Shown piece by piece: positions 26,791 through 36,050 of a stretch of 64,000 bases of DNA (its first letter is position 1; each line of letters starts with the position of its first letter). The position numbers and the translations under genes were made by a program. The DNA is from Paenibacillus sp. G2S3. GTDB taxonomy: Bacteria; Bacillota; Bacilli; Paenibacillales; Paenibacillaceae. The notes under the pieces were generated by a model that saw nothing but the letters and a program-made list of their open reading frames with translations, was not told the DNA's origin and did not search any database. Location: positions 1,860,001-1,924,000 of the forward strand of contig NZ_CP126095.1 in NCBI RefSeq assembly GCF_030123105.1, in the 5' to 3' direction.

Positions 26791-27480
26791 ATGCGACCGA
26801 ATATTCTTATTATTGATGATGATGAAAAAATTATTTCCATGCTTCGCCGAGGGTTAGCCTTTGAAGGTTACGATGTTAAGACTGCAGTGAACGGAGCGGA
26901 TGGTTTACGAGCGATTCTGAGCAGCGATCCAGATGTGGTGATTTTGGATGTTATGATGCCTCAGGTCGACGGATTTGAAGTTTGTCGTCGTTTGCGCGAA
27001 GGGGGCAGCAATGTGCCTGTTCTAATGCTTACGGCCAAGGATGAAATTGAGCATCGTGTGAAAGGGCTTGATCTGGGTGCAGACGATTATTTAGTAAAAC
27101 CATTTGCACTGGAAGAATTGCTTGCACGTGTACGAGCGTTGCTACGACGTAAGAGTGAGCAAAGTGGAGGCAGTGAGCAAGCGGTTACTTACGAGGATAT
27201 TACACTTGATGTAGATTCACGGGAGGTCACACGCGCCGGTAAAAGATTGGAGCTGACAGCAAAGGAATTCGAGCTGTTACATCTCTTTATGCAAAATCCG
27301 AAACGTGTACTTTCGCGGGATCTGATCATGGATAAAATATGGGGTTATGATTACAGCGGTGAATCTAATGTACTTGAGGTATACATAGCTATGCTACGTC
27401 AAAAGACGGAGGAGCATGGCGGTAAACGCCTCATTCAAACGATCCGGGGTGCCGGTTACATTCTAAGAGGTGACAACTAA
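26791..27480 (+). CDS. OmpR-family response regulator
   Basis: 229 residues. The receiver has Asp9-11 (IIDDDEK), phosphoacceptor Asp53 (VILDVMMPQ), Thr (MLTAK) and Lys (LVKPF). The C-terminal winged helix carries ELTAKEFELLHLFMQNPKRVLSR-type residues and ends in IRGAGYIL. ATG 26791 is chosen because GGGGG lies about 10 bases upstream; ATG 26770 lacks one. It is followed after one base by its kinase. The arrangement next to an HtrA protease resembles CssRS or MprAB envelope-stress systems, but the regulon is unknown. Confidence 0.9.
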   Translation: MRPNILIIDDDEKIISMLRRGLAFEGYDVKTAVNGADGLRAILSSDPDVVILDVMMPQVDGFEVCRRLREGGSNVPVLMLTAKDEIEHRVKGLDLGADDYLVKPFALEELLARVRALLRRKSEQSGGSEQAVTYEDITLDVDSREVTRAGKRLELTAKEFELLHLFMQNPKRVLSRDLIMDKIWGYDYSGESNVLEVYIAMLRQKTEEHGGKRLIQTIRGAGYILRGDN

Positions 27481-27481
27481 C

Positions 27482-28948
27482 ATGTCTATAAGATTGCGGC
27501 TGACTGCTTGGTATTCAGGGATTTTGGCCGTTATGCTGCTGGCCTTATCAGCCGCAATTTACGGTTTTGTCTATTTTAATACGTATGGTGACTTGAAGGA
27601 TCGTATACAAAAACAGGGAGAACAGCTCGTAGCCAACCTGAACCCTAATTGGGCGTATGACGGCTCGTTGCAGAGTGTGAGCATAAACCCTTTCTTCGGA
27701 AACAAACTGGAGGAAGCTAATATTCTGGTGCAAACCTATATTTATAATAATGAGAACCTGCAAAAGTCAGAGAACTTGCATTATCTAGATATCCAGTTCG
27801 ATGTTCCAAAACTGGTTGATATTGAAAAAGCGCATGGGTTCAAACAGACTACGCTTGGCGGATATCATTTGATGATTTATCAGATTCCGATATATGACTC
27901 GAATAAGAGCCCTGTGGCGCTTCTGCAGGTGGCAACACCGTCAAATTCGGAAGACAAGCTTATGGAAAGGCTGAAAAACATCCTGGTTTTCGGCACATTT
28001 GCGACTCTAATCGCGGCATTCACCTTTGGCTTGTTCTTAGCCCGTAAAGCTATGAGTCCTATCGGTAAGGTTATTGAGGCGGCAAACGGTATCCAGACTG
28101 GGACAGATCTAAGCTCCCGAATTGAATATGATGGACCTCCGGACGAAATAGGTCGTCTAATTGAGACTGTCAATAACATGCTTGGGCGTATGGAAGGATT
28201 CTACACAGAGTTAGAGGATTCGTATGCGGCTCAGCGTCGATTCGTTTCCGATGCCTCACATGAGTTGCGGACTCCGCTAACAACTATTCGTGGGAATATC
28301 GATCTACTGCAAAAAGTATGGGAGATGGAACCGGGCGAAGGGAAGATGAGCGAGGCTGAAATTCGCCAGCTCTCGATGGAATCGGTAAAGGATATCGCGG
28401 ACGAGTCTAAGCGTATGAGTCGACTGGTAGCGGATATGCTCTCGCTCGCTCGTGCAGATACGGGGCGCACTTTTGAAATCGAGCCCGTAGCACTTGAACC
28501 AATGATGACTGAGATTGCGCGTCGGGCATCCTTCCTGCCTCGTCAAGCGGAGTGGGTTACAGGGGATATGTCCGTCTTAAATGGAAAATATGTTGTGGGT
28601 AATAAAGATTATTTACAACAAATGTTATTTATTTTTATTGATAATGCTTTTAAATACACGCCTTCTGGCGAGGTAAGTTTGGACACCATCTTCTATCAGA
28701 ATCAAGTGGGTATTCGGATCACCGATACGGGTATTGGTATGGATAAAGATGAGGTTCCATATATTTTCGACCGTTTCTATCGTGCAGATGAATCGCGTGG
28801 AATTACAGAAGGGATTGGGCTTGGTTTATCCATTGCTAAGTGGATTATTGACGAACATGGTGGGTCAGTAGAAGTTGTTACACGTCAAGGCGAGGGAACC
28901 ACTTTTGTGATCTGGTTGCCGCTTCTCTTTGCTCCGCCGCTGGAATAG
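27482..28948 (+). CDS. Sensor histidine kinase (HAMP type)
   Basis: 488 residues with two membrane helices (about 9-31 and 157-182) around a 125-residue outer sensor domain. A HAMP linker, HisKA with His260 (SDASHELRTPLTT), and HATPase with N box (FIDNAFKYTP), DTGIGM, FDRFYRAD and GIGLGLSIAKW follow. ATG 27482 is preferred over GTG 27470 because AGAGGTG is 9 bases upstream. It is the partner of the preceding OmpR-type regulator. The ligand is unknown. Confidence 0.9.
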   Translation: MSIRLRLTAWYSGILAVMLLALSAAIYGFVYFNTYGDLKDRIQKQGEQLVANLNPNWAYDGSLQSVSINPFFGNKLEEANILVQTYIYNNENLQKSENLHYLDIQFDVPKLVDIEKAHGFKQTTLGGYHLMIYQIPIYDSNKSPVALLQVATPSNSEDKLMERLKNILVFGTFATLIAAFTFGLFLARKAMSPIGKVIEAANGIQTGTDLSSRIEYDGPPDEIGRLIETVNNMLGRMEGFYTELEDSYAAQRRFVSDASHELRTPLTTIRGNIDLLQKVWEMEPGEGKMSEAEIRQLSMESVKDIADESKRMSRLVADMLSLARADTGRTFEIEPVALEPMMTEIARRASFLPRQAEWVTGDMSVLNGKYVVGNKDYLQQMLFIFIDNAFKYTPSGEVSLDTIFYQNQVGIRITDTGIGMDKDEVPYIFDRFYRADESRGITEGIGLGLSIAKWIIDEHGGSVEVVTRQGEGTTFVIWLPLLFAPPLE

Positions 28949-28956
28949 GGTATAAT
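28929..28956 (+). promoter_or_regulatory. Candidate promoter of ispH
   Basis: TTGCTC (28929-28934), a 16-base spacer and a perfect TATAAT (28951-28956) straddle the end of the kinase gene. Confidence 0.6.
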
Positions 28957-29008
28957 TTAAAGTGTGTCCTATTACAGAAGTCAACGAAAGCAGAAAGTTG
29001 GTGAAGTC

Positions 29009-29965
29009 ATGGAAGTCATTAAAATTTCTCCACGGGGATATTGTTACGGAGTAGTCGATGCTATGGTGATGGCACGGCAGGCTGCGCAAAATCTCGATCT
29101 TCCCCGGCCGATTTATATACTGGGCATGATTGTTCATAATAGTCATGTCACGAATTCGTTTGAGGACGATGGCATCATTACCTTGGACGGTCATAACCGT
29201 CTTGATATTCTCGATAAAGTAGACAGAGGAACCGTTATATTCACTGCTCACGGAGTTTCACCTGAGGTTCGCAAGATGGCTAGGGATAAAGGATTGACTA
29301 CGGTCGATGCTACCTGTCCTGATGTGACAAAGACGCATGATCTCATTCAGGAGAAAGTCGATGATGGTTATGAGGTTATATATATCGGCAAGAAAGGCCA
29401 CCCTGAACCGGAGGGTGCTGTCGGTATTGCGCCAGAGCATGTGCATTTAATTGAAAAAGAAGATGAGATTGCAACCCTAACCATCCCTTCTTCACGGATT
29501 GTAATTACGAATCAGACCACTATGAGTCAGTGGGATATTAAAAATATTATGAAAAAGCTTCTAGAGACCTTCCCAGGCGCCGAAGTGCATAATGAGATAT
29601 GTATGGCTACTCAGGTGCGTCAGGAGGCTGTAGCCGAACAGGCGGGGCAATGTGATCTAGTGATTGTTGTTGGTGATCCACGAAGCAACAACTCTAATCG
29701 TCTGGCACAGGTGTCCGAAGAAATTGCAGGTGTTCCTGCTCATCGGATTTCTGATGTGTCTGAGCTTAACACAGATTGGCTGAAGGGTGTAAATATTGTG
29801 GGTGTTACTTCTGGTGCATCTACACCTACACCGATTACCAAAGAAGTTATTAATTATTTGGAGCAGTACGATTCCGAGAATCCAGAGACATGGGAGATCA
29901 AACGTACAGTGAATATGGCAAAACTACTTCCTCCGGTTAAGAATAAGAGTGCAAGTACTAATTAA
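29009..29965 (+). CDS. ispH: 4-hydroxy-3-methylbut-2-enyl diphosphate reductase
   Basis: 318 residues. It is the last enzyme of the MEP isoprenoid route and reduces HMBPP to IPP and DMAPP with an iron-sulphur cluster. The cluster cysteines C12 (PRGYCYG), C103 (DATCPDV) and C198 (NEICMATQ) are seen, with catalytic-site histidines in HNSHV and TAHG. The start [14 protein letters not shown] matches the Bacillus form, so ATG 29009 is used although the frame is open from 28964. It is a single gene with its own promoter and terminator. Confidence 0.96.
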   Translation: MEVIKISPRGYCYGVVDAMVMARQAAQNLDLPRPIYILGMIVHNSHVTNSFEDDGIITLDGHNRLDILDKVDRGTVIFTAHGVSPEVRKMARDKGLTTVDATCPDVTKTHDLIQEKVDDGYEVIYIGKKGHPEPEGAVGIAPEHVHLIEKEDEIATLTIPSSRIVITNQTTMSQWDIKNIMKKLLETFPGAEVHNEICMATQVRQEAVAEQAGQCDLVIVVGDPRSNNSNRLAQVSEEIAGVPAHRISDVSELNTDWLKGVNIVGVTSGASTPTPITKEVINYLEQYDSENPETWEIKRTVNMAKLLPPVKNKSASTN

Positions 29966-30004
29966 TACGCTGTAAGCGAACTTATATATTTGTGGTAGAA
30001 CAAG

Positions 30005-30040
30005 AGCGCGTAACCTCTCTATCGAGGTTACGCGCTTTTC
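30005..30040 (+). terminator. Terminator of ispH
   Basis: AGCGCGTAACCTC / GAGGTTACGCGCT around TCTATC, then TTTTC. Confidence 0.9.
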
Positions 30041-30083
30041 TATTTAGATAAAGCGGTTTCAACTTATAAATCAGGAAATAGGA

Positions 30084-30112
30084 TTGACGGTAAGGGATTT
30101 TTAGAGTAAAAT
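30084..30112 (+). promoter_or_regulatory. Sigma-A promoter of aroF
   Basis: TTGACG, a 17-base spacer and TAAAAT. Expected start about 30119, giving a 110-base leader. Confidence 0.75.
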
Positions 30113-30124
30113 CGCTTTATCGGT

Positions 30125-30156
30125 TAAAAGCATAAAAGCTTAAAAGCTTAAAAGCG
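30125..30156 (+). repeat. Four tandem 8-bp repeats in the aroF leader
   Basis: TAAAAGCA, TAAAAGCT, TAAAAGCT and TAAAAGCG in direct succession, a few bases after the predicted transcription start. Confidence 0.85.
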
Positions 30157-30228
30157 AACACGCGTCGTAGTGTGAGTGCGTTCGGCGGAATTATTATAAA
30201 TTTTAAATGTAGAGAGGAAGTTATTCAT

Positions 30229-31275
30229 ATGATCGTCATTACATCCAATCAAACGCCAGAAGAGCAGGTTAAAGATATTATCGCAGTTATCGAAAAAGAG
30301 GGCTTGCAGGTGCATCTCTCTAAAGGTGCAGATCACACTGTTATTGGTTTAGTAGGAAGTGTCACTCCTAAGCTCGCAGAGCATTTGCGGCAAATGAAGG
30401 GTGTGGAGAACGTCGTGAAGATCTCCAAGTCCTATAAGCTAGCTAGCCGCGATTTCCATCCAGAGGATACCATTATCGATATCAAGGGTGTGAAGATTGG
30501 TGGAGAGAATCTCGTGATTATGGGCGGACCATGTGCCGTTGAGTCTCCAGAGCAGATTGATGAGATTGCCCGTCTAGTTAAAGCTTCAGGTGCTCAGGTA
30601 CTGCGTGGAGGCGCGTTTAAGCCCCGTACAGGTCCATACAGCTTCCAAGGCGTAGGTGTAGAAGGTTTGACTATGATGGCTGAAGCAGGAAAGCGTCATG
30701 GCCTATTAACCATTACAGAGGTTATGACACCAGAGTATGTAGATATTTGTGCAGAGCATGCTGATATCCTCCAGGTGGGTACACGGAACATGCAGAACTT
30801 TGATTTGCTGCGCAAGCTGGGTACTTGCGGAAGACCTGTCCTTCTGAAACGTGGTTTCAGTGCAACCTACGACGAATTGCTCAATGCAGCAGAGTACATT
30901 TTGGCAGGCGGAAATAAGGATGTAATGCTCTGTGAACGTGGTATTCGTACATTTGAGACATACACTCGCAATACACTGGATCTATCGGCCATTCCGGTTC
31001 TACAAAGCTTAAGCCACCTTCCGGTAATCTCTGACCCAAGTCACGGCACTGGACGTCGTGAGTTAGTTGAACCTATGGCTAAAGCTTCGGTTGCTGCTGG
31101 TGCAAATGGTCTAATCATCGAAATGCACACAGATCCGGACAATTCCATGACAGGTGATGGTGTTCAATCGTTATTCCCTGAGCAGTTCGATAATCTACTT
31201 AAGGATCTGGAAAAGCTTGCTCCGATTGTTGGACGTAAGTTTTCAACTTCGCCAGAAACCGTTTCGGCGCTATAA
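30229..31275 (+). CDS. aroF: 3-deoxy-7-phosphoheptulonate synthase
   Basis: 348 residues, type I-beta DAHP synthase. It condenses phosphoenolpyruvate and erythrose 4-phosphate, the first step of the shikimate pathway. The N-terminal about 75 residues form the ferredoxin-like regulatory domain (MIVITSNQTPEEQVKDII). The barrel shows GGPCAVES (metal Cys), LRGGAFKPRTGPYSFQG, LLKRGFSAT and DPSHGTGRR. In relatives the N-terminal domain mediates feedback control. AGAGGAAG precedes ATG 30229; the frame is open upstream but without another ribosome binding site. Confidence 0.95.
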   Translation: MIVITSNQTPEEQVKDIIAVIEKEGLQVHLSKGADHTVIGLVGSVTPKLAEHLRQMKGVENVVKISKSYKLASRDFHPEDTIIDIKGVKIGGENLVIMGGPCAVESPEQIDEIARLVKASGAQVLRGGAFKPRTGPYSFQGVGVEGLTMMAEAGKRHGLLTITEVMTPEYVDICAEHADILQVGTRNMQNFDLLRKLGTCGRPVLLKRGFSATYDELLNAAEYILAGGNKDVMLCERGIRTFETYTRNTLDLSAIPVLQSLSHLPVISDPSHGTGRRELVEPMAKASVAAGANGLIIEMHTDPDNSMTGDGVQSLFPEQFDNLLKDLEKLAPIVGRKFSTSPETVSAL

Positions 31276-31299
31276 TATTTAAGCATATAACTACCTTGG

Positions 31300-31344
31300 A
31301 AGTCCTCTAAACCCGCGGTACAGCGGGATTGTAGGGCTTCTTTG
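31300..31344 (+). terminator. Terminator of aroF
   Basis: AAGTCCT and CCCGC pair with GCGGG and AGGGCTT in a two-part stem, followed by CTTTG. Confidence 0.7.
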
Positions 31345-31447
31345 CTATTGGATGAGTTAGAGATGTTATGAATATTAGCGAAAATAACGGATTTCACGAA
31401 AGCGTCAGAATATCTTACATTGCTGAAAGAAATACCTGACATAAGCA

Positions 31448-31476
31448 TTGACGATGTTAGGTATGAGATTTATAAT
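31448..31476 (+). promoter_or_regulatory. Sigma-A promoter of glnA
   Basis: TTGACG (31448-31453), 17 bases, TATAAT (31471-31476). I could not find a convincing GlnR/TnrA box next to it. Confidence 0.8.
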
Positions 31477-31558
31477 GACGACAGCAAATAAAAATGAAAC
31501 AAGAACATTTGCATACTGTGAGGGGCTTAATGTTCGGAACTTGGGGGAGGAAAAATTC

Positions 31559-32983
31559 ATGTCGGTTGAAAAAGTGTTGCAAACAATTAAAGAAAACAAT
31601 ATCGAGTGGGTAGATTTTCGATTCGTAGATTTAGGTGGCCGTGCTCACCACATTTCTCTGCCTGCTTCTGAAGTGGAAGATGAAACTTTTGTAAATGGGG
31701 TAGCATTCGACGGTTCTTCCATCAAAGGATTCCGTGGTATTGAAGAATCAGACATGGTTATGATGCCTGATCCGAACAGTGTGTTCATTGATCCGTTTAC
31801 AGCTCATCCAACGCTGAACGTTATGTGCGACATTTTCACTCCTGATGGTGAACGCTATGAGCGCGATCCTCGCGGTATTGCTGTGAAAGCAGAAGAATTC
31901 CTTCAGAAGAGCGGAGTTGGAACATCAGCATTCTTCGCACCTGAGTCTGAATTCTTTATCTTTGACGATGTTCGTTACGAGAGTGGTATGAACAGCTCCT
32001 CATTCTTCGTAGACTCTGAAGAAGCGGCTTGGAATACGGGTCGTAAAGAAGAGGGCGGAAACCTTGCATTTAAAGTTGGTGTTAAGGGTGGATATGTACC
32101 TGTAGCACCTGTGGATTCCCAACAGGATATCCGTAGTGAAATGTGTCGTTTGCTTGCTGAAGTGGGACTGCGTATTGAACGTCATCACCACGAAGTGGCA
32201 ACTGCAGGTCAAGCGGAAATCAACTTCCGTTTTGATACCTTGAAGAAAACTGCTGATAATCTCATGACTTATAAATATATTGTACAAAACACTGCACGTC
32301 AGTACGGTAAGGTAGCAACCTTCATGCCAAAACCGCTGTTCGGTGATAATGGTAGCGGAATGCACGTACACCAATCGATCTTTGACGGAGACACGCCTTT
32401 GTTCTACGAAAAAGGTGCTTATGCTAACTTGAGCGAAATGGCTCTTCACTACATCGGCGGTATTTTGTACCATGCACCAGCTTTGATCGCTTTGACTAAC
32501 CCAAGTACCAACTCATTTAAACGTTTGGTTCCTGGTTACGAAGCACCGGTTAACTTGGTATATTCCAAAGGAAATCGTTCTGCAGCAGTTCGTATCCCAG
32601 TAGCAGCTGTGACACCAAAAGGCTGTCGTATTGAGTTCCGTACACCGGACTCCACGGCTAACCCTTACTTGGCATTCTCCGCAATGCTGATGGCAGGTCT
32701 AGATGGAATCAAGAACAAGATCAACCCACAAGAACTGGGTTACGGTCCTCTGGATAAGAACATCTATGAATTGTCCGATGCAGACAAAGAAAAGATCCGC
32801 AGCGTTCCAGGCAGCCTGGGCGAAGCGCTTGATTCTTTGGAAGCTGATTACGAGTTCCTTACTGAAGGTGACGTATTTACTAAGGACTTCATTGATAACT
32901 ACATTGCTCTGAAACGTTCCGAAGCTCAAGAGGTTGCCATTCGTGTTCATCCACATGAATATTCTCTGTACTTCGACCTGTAA
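31559..32983 (+). CDS. glnA: Type I glutamine synthetase
   Basis: 474 residues. It makes glutamine from glutamate, ammonia and ATP as a dodecamer. Seen: VAFDGSSIKGFRGIEESDM, the metal motif FFAPESEFFIF, NFRFDT, the ATP-binding HVHQSIF segment and NRSAAVRIP. At 474 residues it is about 30 longer than the usual Firmicute GlnA (GSI-alpha) and resembles the GSI-beta type, including an extra middle segment (VKGGYVPVAPVDSQQDIR). The region equivalent to the adenylylation loop NLYDLPP reads NIYELSDAD, so the Tyr is kept but the prolines are not. ATG 31559 has GGGGGAGG upstream. Confidence 0.95.
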   Translation: MSVEKVLQTIKENNIEWVDFRFVDLGGRAHHISLPASEVEDETFVNGVAFDGSSIKGFRGIEESDMVMMPDPNSVFIDPFTAHPTLNVMCDIFTPDGERYERDPRGIAVKAEEFLQKSGVGTSAFFAPESEFFIFDDVRYESGMNSSSFFVDSEEAAWNTGRKEEGGNLAFKVGVKGGYVPVAPVDSQQDIRSEMCRLLAEVGLRIERHHHEVATAGQAEINFRFDTLKKTADNLMTYKYIVQNTARQYGKVATFMPKPLFGDNGSGMHVHQSIFDGDTPLFYEKGAYANLSEMALHYIGGILYHAPALIALTNPSTNSFKRLVPGYEAPVNLVYSKGNRSAAVRIPVAAVTPKGCRIEFRTPDSTANPYLAFSAMLMAGLDGIKNKINPQELGYGPLDKNIYELSDADKEKIRSVPGSLGEALDSLEADYEFLTEGDVFTKDFIDNYIALKRSEAQEVAIRVHPHEYSLYFDL

Positions 32984-33000
32984 GATTGCTTAAACAAATG

Positions 33001-33043
33001 AAGGTGTTCCTAAGCCATTTCCATGGCTCGGGAACACCTTTTG
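33001..33043 (+). terminator. Terminator of glnA
   Basis: AAGGTGTTCC / GGAACACCTT with an inner AGCCAT / ATGGCT stem, then TTTTG. Confidence 0.9.
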
Positions 33044-33074
33044 TGTTGATTTAGGATATAGAAGACTCTAAACA

Positions 33075-33126
33075 AAAAATGAGGATATCTTTGGCCATTG
33101 ATATGGCTATGGATATCCTCATTTTT
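33075..33126 (-). terminator. Terminator of the lacI-type gene (bidirectional)
   Basis: AAAAATGAGGATATC / GATATCCTCATTTTT, flanked by A- and T-runs on both sides, 23 bases after the minus-strand regulator gene. Confidence 0.85.
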
Positions 33127-33148
33127 GCTAAAGGTATCTCTAAACGTT

Positions 33149-34183
33149 CTATACTAAACCCCGCTCAGGAGCGCCGCAGGATTCTCTTATGATGAGCTCT
33201 GGCTCTACGCTGAAAGAGCTCGTACCCGATTGATTGTTTATTAGATCATATAGCATTAACGCGGCCAGACGACCGATCTTATCTTTATTTTGTTTAATCG
33301 TAGTCAAGAGTGGTGTTGTGTAATTGCAGGCTTCGATATCATCGCAGCCAATAATCGCGACGGTACTAGGAACAGCAATAGCAGATTCCTTAAGGGCACG
33401 CATAGCCCCGATAGCTAGCTGATCAGAAGCCGCGAAGATCGCTCTGGGTAAATTTCCATTCGCAATCATTCTACGCATGGTCTCATAACCGCTGGCTTCA
33501 AAGAAATTGCTACCATTTAAGAACCAGTTTTCGTTGATCGGTAGTCCCAAATCTTCAAGCGCTTTGCGGAAACCACTTTCACGTATATTAGAGATTTCTG
33601 ACTCTGAGGAGCTGCCGATATAACCAAGTTCTCGATAGCCTAATAAGTAAAAGTGTTCGACTACCTTGGTGGACAGCTTGAAATTATCAGACATGATGTA
33701 ACCAGAATTGTCGCCTGATAGCTTTAAATCTACACCGATGCAAGGAATAGAGCTATTATCTAATTCGCTGATAGAAGTTTCTAGTTCTTGTCCGGTAATA
33801 AGTAGGCAACCATCTACATTAAAATGCAAACAACGGGCAAGATAATCATTAGTATCGCCACTTTGAAATTTTTCGTTAGAGAAAAAGATCAGGTCGTAAC
33901 CTAGCAGTCCCATTTGTTTTTTGAAGGAATTTAGGACCTCTATGAAAAAAGGATGGGTAAAGTCAACATTCAGCATTCCTGCAAAAATAACACCAATGAG
34001 ATTTGATGATTTTGTTGCTAATGTTTTTGCTGAATTGGAGGGAGTATATCCAGTTTCCTTTATGATTCGTTGTACCCTAGTCTTGGTGTCTTCCGAAATG
34101 TCGCTGTAGTTATTTATGATTTTAGATACTGTCGAAACAGAAACTCCAGCTATTTTCGCTATATCTTTAATGTTATAGGCCAA
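33149..34183 (-). CDS. LacI-family transcriptional regulator
   Basis: 344 residues. The N-terminal HTH is NIKDIAKIAGVSVSTVSKIINNYSDIS with hinge YTPSNSAKTLATKSSNLIGVI, followed by a periplasmic-binding-type effector domain (VDGCLLITG, AIFAASDQLAIGAMRAL, IGCDDIEACNYTTPLLTTI). It is divergent from the ABC transporter/GH94 operon and is probably its repressor, with a disaccharide as inducer. Two matching operator-like palindromes lie in the shared 378-bp promoter region. Confidence 0.92.
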   Translation of the reverse strand: MAYNIKDIAKIAGVSVSTVSKIINNYSDISEDTKTRVQRIIKETGYTPSNSAKTLATKSSNLIGVIFAGMLNVDFTHPFFIEVLNSFKKQMGLLGYDLIFFSNEKFQSGDTNDYLARCLHFNVDGCLLITGQELETSISELDNSSIPCIGVDLKLSGDNSGYIMSDNFKLSTKVVEHFYLLGYRELGYIGSSSESEISNIRESGFRKALEDLGLPINENWFLNGSNFFEASGYETMRRMIANGNLPRAIFAASDQLAIGAMRALKESAIAVPSTVAIIGCDDIEACNYTTPLLTTIKQNKDKIGRLAALMLYDLINNQSGTSSFSVEPELIIRESCGAPERGLV

Positions 34184-34271
34184 CTTTATTCCTCCTTATA
34201 ATGCGAAATACTCCGTAATCTATGATAAAAGTGTAGTTGTGCCAGACTTTTTTATGAATTTCAAGAATGAA

Positions 34272-34290
34272 TTACGAAACCTTTTCGTAA
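34272..34290. promoter_or_regulatory. LacI-type operator O1
   Basis: TTACGAAA-CCT-TTTCGTAA is a perfect 8-bp-arm palindrome 89 bases upstream of the regulator start, suiting autoregulation. Confidence 0.7.
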
Positions 34291-34420
34291 ATGATTTTAT
34301 AATTATATAGGTAGATAGTCAATGGGATGTTTGAGGATTAAGCAGAAATATCCTTGATTTTAAAGGGTTTTGGAGGGATTTAGTTCAAAATTAGTTCAAA
34401 GATAAAGAATAAAAAAAGAC

Positions 34421-34474
34421 TTTACAAAGATAAATAACGATGTAATAATAAAAACAACGAAACCGCTTTCTGTA
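34421..34474 (+). promoter_or_regulatory. Promoter and operator O2 of the sugar operon
   Basis: TTTACA (34421-34426), 16 bases and TAATAA (34443-34448) are followed at 34456-34474 by CAACGAAACCGCTTTCTGT. This shares ACGAAACC-N2-TTTC with O1 and sits at the expected transcription start. Read on the other strand it also resembles a cre site (12 of 14), so CcpA control is possible. The rest of 34184-34561 is AT-rich and gene-free, with a TTAGTTCAAA direct repeat near 34390. Confidence 0.6.
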
Positions 34475-34561
34475 TTATCTTCGTTAAAGTTTCGTGATTT
34501 CAGGGATTAAGATGGTGTTTCGTTGAAAGGTCATAACAATTCATCTGGGGGGTAACAAAAA

Positions 34562-35929
34562 ATGGTAAAGAAGCTTTCTGCGGTATTGTTAAGCTCAGCG
34601 CTAGTGCTCTCATTAGCAGCATGTGGAAGCGGCAACAACACAAATGGTGAGGCTACTTCAGGCAACGGAACAAATAAGCCTGCGTCTGGTGACAAGAAAG
34701 TTATTAAGATCTTGCACTGGAAACAAGAGAACATTAACAAAGTCATTACAGACATTAATAAGAAGTTTGAAGAGAAATATCCAGAATATAAAGTGGAGTA
34801 CACAACCACTGGTCCGGATGATGAATTTAAACAAGCACAAAGAGCTAGAATCACAGCTGGTGACGTAGACGTCCTTGCCGATTTGTCCGGTATGAGATTG
34901 TCTCCGAAAGATTGGACACCAGGTGCGAAAGTGCCAGACTGGCAACAATGGATTGATTCCGGTTTGATAGCTGATCTGAGCAACGAAGCTTTCGTTAAAA
35001 ACTACAATGCGAATGATATTGCCAAAGCGGGTACTTACAACGATAAAGTGTATGCGATCCCAACCGGTAAAGTAGCAATGTCAGGTTTCTTCTATAATAA
35101 AGAAATCTTTGAACAAAACGGTTTGACTGTTCCAACAACATGGACAGAGTTCATCAGTGTTCTAGATACTTTGAAATCCAAGAGCATTGTACCAATCGTA
35201 GTGGCTGGTAAAGATGTATGGCCTTTGAAACTGCCAGTGTTCGGTTTGCAAGCTAAGATTCTAGGTGGCGGCGACCAACAAAAATGGATTGAAGGCGTTT
35301 GGAAAGGCACTTCGGCGTTCAACGATGCTGAAGCTGTAGAAGTATTGGATAAAATGAAGACTCTTCAAGATAACTACATCATCGATGGTTTCTTGGGTAT
35401 TGACTATGCAACAGCACCTTCGTACTTCGCAACAGGAAAAGCAGCTATGATTGCTGACGGAACTTGGGATGCACCTACGATTGCTGCAGCTAATCCAGAT
35501 GTGAAATTTGGTTACTTCCCAATCCCAGCTACTGAAGATGCTGCTAAGAACGCTTCTCTTGTCGGCAAATACGATGTAACTTGGTATGCAGCAGAGAAAG
35601 GTCCGAACAAAGAAGGCGCTTTGAAATGGCTGGAATTCTTCTCTCAACCAGAGAACTACACTGAATATGTTAAGGCTGCTGGATTTGTACCAACACAAGA
35701 TAACATTGCAACTGGCAGTGACTTCATTGACAACGAGCTTTCAAAATACATGGCAGAAGACTTTGAACTTGCTTATGAAATCATAATGATTAACCGCGAC
35801 AATGTAGGCGAGCACATTGCTGCTGAAGGCGTACACACTGAATACCTTGCACCAGGTGGCGAATTCAAAACCGCTAAAGAACTTGCAGATGTACAACAAA
35901 AAGAATGGGAAGCTGCAGCTCCTAAATAA
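34562..35929 (+). CDS. Sugar ABC transporter substrate-binding lipoprotein
   Basis: 455 residues. Lipobox LAAC at residues about 18-21 (LVLSLAACGSGN) anchors it to the outer face of the membrane. It is a family 1 extracellular binding protein: VIKILHWKQENINKVITDINKKFEEKYP, DVLADLSG, AIPTGKVAMSGFFYNKEIFEQNGL, and FATGKAAMIADGTWD. It binds an oligosaccharide for the two permeases downstream. The phosphorylase in the same operon suggests a beta-linked disaccharide. GGGGGGT lies upstream of the ATG. Promoter and operator are described at 34421. Confidence 0.92.
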   Translation: MVKKLSAVLLSSALVLSLAACGSGNNTNGEATSGNGTNKPASGDKKVIKILHWKQENINKVITDINKKFEEKYPEYKVEYTTTGPDDEFKQAQRARITAGDVDVLADLSGMRLSPKDWTPGAKVPDWQQWIDSGLIADLSNEAFVKNYNANDIAKAGTYNDKVYAIPTGKVAMSGFFYNKEIFEQNGLTVPTTWTEFISVLDTLKSKSIVPIVVAGKDVWPLKLPVFGLQAKILGGGDQQKWIEGVWKGTSAFNDAEAVEVLDKMKTLQDNYIIDGFLGIDYATAPSYFATGKAAMIADGTWDAPTIAAANPDVKFGYFPIPATEDAAKNASLVGKYDVTWYAAEKGPNKEGALKWLEFFSQPENYTEYVKAAGFVPTQDNIATGSDFIDNELSKYMAEDFELAYEIIMINRDNVGEHIAAEGVHTEYLAPGGEFKTAKELADVQQKEWEAAAPK

Positions 35930-35988
35930 GCTGTTATCCCAATAAACAGACATCTAAAACATACTGTGCACCATCATGTACCACAACT

Positions 35989-36014
35989 TCGGGGTCTGTT
36001 CGTACAGGCCCCGA
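35989..36014 (+). promoter_or_regulatory. Intra-operon hairpin after the binding-protein gene
   Basis: TCGGGGTCTGT-TCGT-ACAGGCCCCGA makes an 11-bp stem (one G-U) followed by only a weak T stretch (CATTTTATT). It probably acts as a partial terminator or 3' stabiliser that keeps binding-protein mRNA above permease mRNA. Confidence 0.7.
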
Positions 36015-36050
36015 TCATTTTATTGAATTAGGATTGGGTAGGTGAGAGAA

